Shown in pieces: positions 60,619-64,000 of a DNA stretch of 64,000 nt (position 1 is its first letter; each line of letters starts with the position of its first letter). Below the pieces are notes generated by a model, which searched no databases, was not told the DNA's origin, and saw nothing but the letters and a program-made list of their open reading frames with translations. Source of the DNA: Pseudomonadota bacterium (GTDB lineage: Bacteria > Pseudomonadota > Alphaproteobacteria > Micavibrionales > UBA1664); the NCBI GenBank assembly GCA_009926935.1, contig RFNZ01000009.1, forward strand, positions 1-64,000. Direction: 5' to 3'. A program made the translations under genes and the position numbers.

Positions 60619-60653
60619 GGCCCATTGAGGGCCCGTGCGCCAATGCGCACGAA
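60619..60653. repeat. Dispersed intergenic repeat, copy 3 (partial)
   Basis: Shares the left half of copy 2: GGCCCATTGAGGGCC hairpin followed by GTGCGCCAATGCGCACGAAG. The inner pair has become a true palindrome (GTGCGC...GCGCAC). It lies between convergent BI-1 and GGDEF genes. Confidence 0.65.
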
Positions 60654-60696
60654 GGGGGAGCGAGTGGAACGAGCGGGGGCTTGGCCCCCACATATA

Positions 60697-61758
60697 CTAG
60701 TGATGGATCTGTATCCGTCTCTGGCGCGGCGGATCAGCCGCGGTTACTTGGTTACGGCCATTCTGTTTTGACTTGTAAAGTGCGGCGTCAGCACGCTCGA
60801 TAAGCTCCGATATTTTTTCGTTAGGTCCCAGTTGTGCCGCACCGACAGACATGGTGATTTTTCCAAGCCGCTCGCCGGTGTTACGGTTCATGATTTCTTT
60901 AACGGCCACGGCCTCGCGCAACAGATTTGCAACTTTCACGGCCCCTTCAAGCTGTGTTTCAGGCAGCACAACCGCAAACTCCTCGCCGCCGTAACGCGCT
61001 GGCAAGTCGCGGCCTTTCACGCCGTCTTTAAGCGTACGTGCAACCAGTTTAAGTACTTGATCACCCACCTGGTGGCCGTAATTGTCGTTAAAGCTTTTGA
61101 AGAAATCGATATCAACCATCAAAAGGCAAAGCGGTTTACTATCAGAATGCGCTTCCGAAACCATGCGGTAGGACTCGACATCAAAAAGTTTGCGGTTGGC
61201 AATGCCTGTCAGCGCATCGGTCATGGCTTCTTTACGTACGCTTTCCATCTCCTCGCGGAGCTGCTGCATGACAGAAGACGAGGCGCTGAGTTTTTGTTCA
61301 AGCGCTTTGTTTTCCTCAATCATTTTCTTGGCCTGAATCATCATCTGCTGCGCGACATTTTTCATGTCTTCCGCCGATTTGGCTTCCGTAAAGGCGTTTG
61401 CAACAGTCTCGATAGAACCCGAGTAATCGGCGTTTTTCTTCTTAACGGCGCTGGCAGCAGACGACACGTTGGTAATGGTTTCGGCCACGAGACCTTCGGC
61501 CTTGGCCAAAGCCTCTTCCGACCGCAGATTGGTGTTGAGAAGCCTGTTATGCAGCTCGATACAGCGTTCTTCCGTCAGCTCGTGACCGCCTTTGATGATA
61601 ATATCGACGGCACGGGTCACTTCCGCATCCATCCCGCTCTCGTATACGTACCAGAGCTCAAAAATGGAGGGCGTCGGCGGCAAATTCAGTTTGGCGATTC
61701 GTTCCATGGCCTTGTCGCTGAAACCGCGGGCCTTTTGAAGCGAGTGGTTATATTTCAT
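60697..61758 (-). CDS. GGDEF domain diguanylate cyclase
   Basis: A 353-residue cytoplasmic protein. An N-terminal helical domain and coiled coil (about 90-180) leads into a GGDEF domain starting at DALTGIANRK. The active-site motif is GGEEF at 257-261, compatible with c-di-GMP synthesis. The inhibitory site RxxD is degraded: lysine stands where the arginine should be (KGRDLPARYGGEEF). c-di-GMP could coordinate the flagellum and pilus encoded nearby. Start at ATG 61758. Confidence 0.92.
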   Translation of the reverse strand: MKYNHSLQKARGFSDKAMERIAKLNLPPTPSIFELWYVYESGMDAEVTRAVDIIIKGGHELTEERCIELHNRLLNTNLRSEEALAKAEGLVAETITNVSSAASAVKKKNADYSGSIETVANAFTEAKSAEDMKNVAQQMMIQAKKMIEENKALEQKLSASSSVMQQLREEMESVRKEAMTDALTGIANRKLFDVESYRMVSEAHSDSKPLCLLMVDIDFFKSFNDNYGHQVGDQVLKLVARTLKDGVKGRDLPARYGGEEFAVVLPETQLEGAVKVANLLREAVAVKEIMNRNTGERLGKITMSVGAAQLGPNEKISELIERADAALYKSKQNGRNQVTAADPPRQRRIQIHH

Positions 61759-61866
61759 GGGCAACCCCGAAAGAAAATAGGCAAAGAAAAAATATCACAT
61801 CCTCCTGATTGATACAGGTGATTTGTTACGATGCGATTAACGAAAACGATATACAGATTATGTGAA

Positions 61867-62451
61867 CTATATCCATTTCGACGTCGGGTCAAAAGTCTCG
61901 CTCGGTAGCGTGGTCAATGCCGGGATGATATCCTCAACCCGGTCTACAACCGTCAAAAGGCGACGATCTTCTTCTCGCATGAATTTACCGGCAATGACGG
62001 AATCGATCATCGTAAGAAAAGGTGTCCAGTAACCGTTCACGTTACAGATAACGATGGGCTTATCATGGATGCCGAGCTGCCTCCATGTCATGACCTCGCA
62101 GAGTTCATCGAGCGTCCCGATACCCCCGGGCATCACGACAAACGCGTCCGAGCGGCTGACCATCATCTGTTTGCGTGTATGCATGGAATCAACCACATGC
62201 AGCTCGGAAAGGCCGTCATGTGAAACCTCGCGCTTTGAAATATGCTCGGGGATGATGCCAATCGCTCGCCCGCCATGGTTCATGACCGACTCGGCAAGGA
62301 TACCCATAAGCCCAACGCGACCGCCGCCATATACAAGCGCAAGGCCGGATTTAGCCATAAGCTCGCCAAAATCGCTGCTGGCTTTTTTATATATATCGTC
62401 GCACCGGCCTGATGAACCAAGATAGACGCAGATCGTTGAAATCGTTTTCAT
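61867..62451 (-). CDS. LOG family protein (cytokinin riboside 5'-monophosphate phosphoribohydrolase-like)
   Basis: A 194-residue Rossmann-fold protein. The LOG signature PGGIGTLDE is at 108-116, together with YGGGRVGLMGILAE and HTRKQMM. The family hydrolyses nucleoside 5'-monophosphates to base and ribose phosphate. ATG at 62451 preferred; no clear ribosome site. It is transcribed away from psd. Confidence 0.92.
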   Translation of the reverse strand: MKTISTICVYLGSSGRCDDIYKKASSDFGELMAKSGLALVYGGGRVGLMGILAESVMNHGGRAIGIIPEHISKREVSHDGLSELHVVDSMHTRKQMMVSRSDAFVVMPGGIGTLDELCEVMTWRQLGIHDKPIVICNVNGYWTPFLTMIDSVIAGKFMREEDRRLLTVVDRVEDIIPALTTLPSETFDPTSKWI

Positions 62452-62535
62452 TCGGAAGGGTTTAAAGCCGATTGAAAATGCAATCAAGGCGGTTTTGCTT
62501 GGCGGAGCCCTTTGTCCTTGCTAAAACCCTCTCCC

Positions 62536-63285
62536 ATGACTGATACATCCCCCGACCTGTCCGGTCTTTTGGACACCATTCGTAAAACCGTTTTTGTACC
62601 CGTGCATCCGGCAGGGTGGCCTTTTGTGGCGGCCTTTGCAGTCGCATCGGCACTATTGGCCATGGTTTGGTCGGCGTTGGGCTGGATCGGCCTTTTGTTG
62701 ACCATCTGGTGCATCTACTTTTTTAGAAACCCCGTAAGGGCTGTGCCAAAGCGTGATGGACTTGTTGTATCACCGGGCTGCGGTCGTGTGGTTGCAGTTG
62801 TCCCCGACCAGAGCCTCCCGCCCGAGCTGGACCGTGCCGCTGATACGGGCCCCAACTTCACCCGCATCAGTATTTTTCTCTCGGTCTTCGATGTGCACGT
62901 CAACCGCGCGCCCATAGCGGGCACCGTCGTACAAACGGCTTATCGCCCTGGCAAATTTTTAAATGCCGCGCTTGATAAAGCGAGCACGGATAACGAGATG
63001 TCGGCAACCCTGCTGAAAGTCACGGATGGCAAAAAAGACGTGGATGTAGCATTTGTCCAAATCGCCGGATGGGTTGCCCGCCGCATCATCAATGACCTGA
63101 GCGCAGGGCAGAATGTCAAAACCGGCCAGCACATGGGCCTTATCCGTTTTGGTTCCCGCATTGATGTCTATGTGCCTGATTACGCCGTACCCATGGTGGC
63201 AGTCGGCCAGCGCGCGATAGAGGGCGAAACTATTCTGGCTGATCTCAGATCCAAGGAAAAACAACGCGAAGCGGAGATGATCTGA
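62536..63285 (+). CDS. psd: Phosphatidylserine decarboxylase proenzyme
   Basis: A 249-residue short-type enzyme converting phosphatidylserine to phosphatidylethanolamine. Two N-terminal membrane helices (about 28-65) precede the catalytic part. SIFLSVFDVHVNRAPIAG, with the catalytic histidine, and the self-cleavage region GLIRFGSRIDVYVP (serine of GS becomes the pyruvoyl group) are present. Its stop overlaps the pssA start as TGATG. Confidence 0.94.
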   Translation: MTDTSPDLSGLLDTIRKTVFVPVHPAGWPFVAAFAVASALLAMVWSALGWIGLLLTIWCIYFFRNPVRAVPKRDGLVVSPGCGRVVAVVPDQSLPPELDRAADTGPNFTRISIFLSVFDVHVNRAPIAGTVVQTAYRPGKFLNAALDKASTDNEMSATLLKVTDGKKDVDVAFVQIAGWVARRIINDLSAGQNVKTGQHMGLIRFGSRIDVYVPDYAVPMVAVGQRAIEGETILADLRSKEKQREAEMI

Positions 63286-64000
63286 TGGCGGATTCGGGCG
63301 GTCTTGGCGAGTATTTCATCGACGACCCAAAAAACGAACGTCCGAAACCTGGCTTCAGGCTGCGCCGTTTTTTGCCGAGCATGCTCACGCTCTGCGGCTT
63401 GTCCGCGGGGCTTCTCGCCATCCAGAAAGCGATGCTCGATCAAACCGATCAAGCCGTGCTGCTCATCGCCTTTGCCGCCATCATCGATACGATGGACGGC
63501 GCGCTCGCAAGGCTCCTGCGTGCCACCAGCAAATTTGGGGCCGAGCTGGACTCCCTATCCGACTTTCTATGCTTTGGTGTGGCACCGGCCTTTGTCTTGT
63601 ATGTATGGGTGCTTGAGGGCGCGGGCCCTGTTGGTTGGATAGCTGTTCTTGTTTTTGCAATGGCATCGGCTTTGCGTCTTGCGCGTTTCAACGCCATGTC
63701 GGAAGAGGACCCGAGGCCCGTCTGGGCACAAAAGTTTTTCATGGGCGTACCGGCGCCGTGTGGCGCGGGCTTGGCATTGATGCCCGTGATCATCTATCAG
63801 CTTCTGCCTGAGCTCAGTTATTTCAACGCGCTTACGCCGCTCATCGGCATCTGGATGATTGTGATCGCAGGTGCAATGGTTTCGGGTATGCCTACGCTTT
63901 CAACCAAGCAGTTCAAAATACCGCAACTGCCGGCTGTTGCCATGCTGGCGCTTGGGGGTGCTTTTTTGGCAGCACTCATTCATGCGCCGTGGGCTACGCT
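63285..64000 (+). CDS. pssA: CDP-diacylglycerol-serine O-phosphatidyltransferase (partial, runs off the window)
   Basis: About 239 codons are present; the stop lies beyond 64000. It begins MADSGGLGEYFIDDPKN and has the CDP-alcohol transferase motif as DGALARLLRATSKFGAELDSLSD (DGxxAR-x8-GxxxDxxxD), followed by multiple membrane helices. It makes phosphatidylserine, the substrate of the adjacent decarboxylase, so psd and pssA form one operon for phosphatidylethanolamine synthesis. Confidence 0.94.
   Translation, partial: MADSGGLGEYFIDDPKNERPKPGFRLRRFLPSMLTLCGLSAGLLAIQKAMLDQTDQAVLLIAFAAIIDTMDGALARLLRATSKFGAELDSLSDFLCFGVAPAFVLYVWVLEGAGPVGWIAVLVFAMASALRLARFNAMSEEDPRPVWAQKFFMGVPAPCGAGLALMPVIIYQLLPELSYFNALTPLIGIWMIVIAGAMVSGMPTLSTKQFKIPQLPAVAMLALGGAFLAALIHAPWAT

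Noticed and set aside
60832..61812. 326-codon plus-strand frame opposite the GGDEF gene
   Set aside because: It is the antisense shadow of a clear GGDEF coding sequence, rich in His, Phe and Arg as such shadows are.
1..64000. tRNA, rRNA, CRISPR or insertion sequence
   Set aside because: No cloverleaf, rRNA signature, regularly spaced repeat array or transposase frame was recognised by eye.

Overview
The window is a gene-dense, mostly single-copy chromosomal segment of an alphaproteobacterium. The evidence is the neighbourhood rho-hemJ-hemH-hemE on one side and PPSRP-aroE-coaE-dnaQ-secB on the other, which in Caulobacter and relatives flanks the replication origin, together with lptE-holA and mnmE-mnmG-rsmG-parA-parB. 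A flagellum (flgKL), a type IVb pilus and Dot/Icm (type IVB secretion) core genes on the same chromosome would fit Micavibrio-like lineages. That assignment is inference. I see no tRNA, rRNA, transposase, phage gene or CRISPR array.

Layout. 1-6 kb: end of leuS, a small membrane protein, a divergent SAM-hydroxide adenosyltransferase-like protein, two hypothetical genes with leaderless-looking promoters, lptE, holA and three small exported or membrane proteins. 6-12 kb: reverse-strand operon DUF6489-like gene, mnmE, mnmG, rsmG, parA, parB, with three parS-like sites inside mnmG/rsmG. 12-18.5 kb: dienelactone hydrolase, a DnaJ-type zinc-finger membrane protein, rho, hemJ, hemH, hemE. 18.55-18.91 kb: a gene-free stretch with the features of a chromosomal origin (clustered GANTC sites, a DnaA-box-like 9-mer, a TAG-repeat tract and an iterated 10-mer). 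18.9-26.3 kb: an unknown gene, two divergent paralogues, PPSRP, aroE, coaE, a GATase, dnaQ, secB. 26.4-34.4 kb: Tim44-like protein, HIT protein, M29 aminopeptidase, GNAT, a zinc-finger protein, Smr protein, two hypotheticals, phoH, a Sco protein. 34.5-39.1 kb: an exported unknown protein and flgKL behind a consensus sigma-54 promoter.

39-59.6 kb is the notable accessory block, all on the reverse strand. Read in its transcription direction it holds a DsbC-like protein, an unknown protein, a lytic transglycosylase, DotD, DotC, DotB and IcmT (the order of traH-traI-traJ-traK in R64), a terminator, and then an R64-like thin-pilus operon: pilL-like, pilN, pilO, pilP, pilQ, pilR, pilS, three PilV-like minor pilins and a PilP-like protein. 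The major pilin gene has its own promoter and is followed by a strong terminator. The rest of a type IVB secretion machine is not in the window.

59.4-59.9 kb holds a perfect 99-bp inverted repeat around a 200-bp segment. The segment carries the ribosome binding site, start codon and signal peptide of the DsbC-like gene. Inverting it would place the same start in frame with a Bax inhibitor-1 gene that currently has no convincing start. It is either an invertible switch, a recent inverted duplication or an assembly chimera. The window ends with a GGDEF protein, a LOG-family protein, psd and the first part of pssA.
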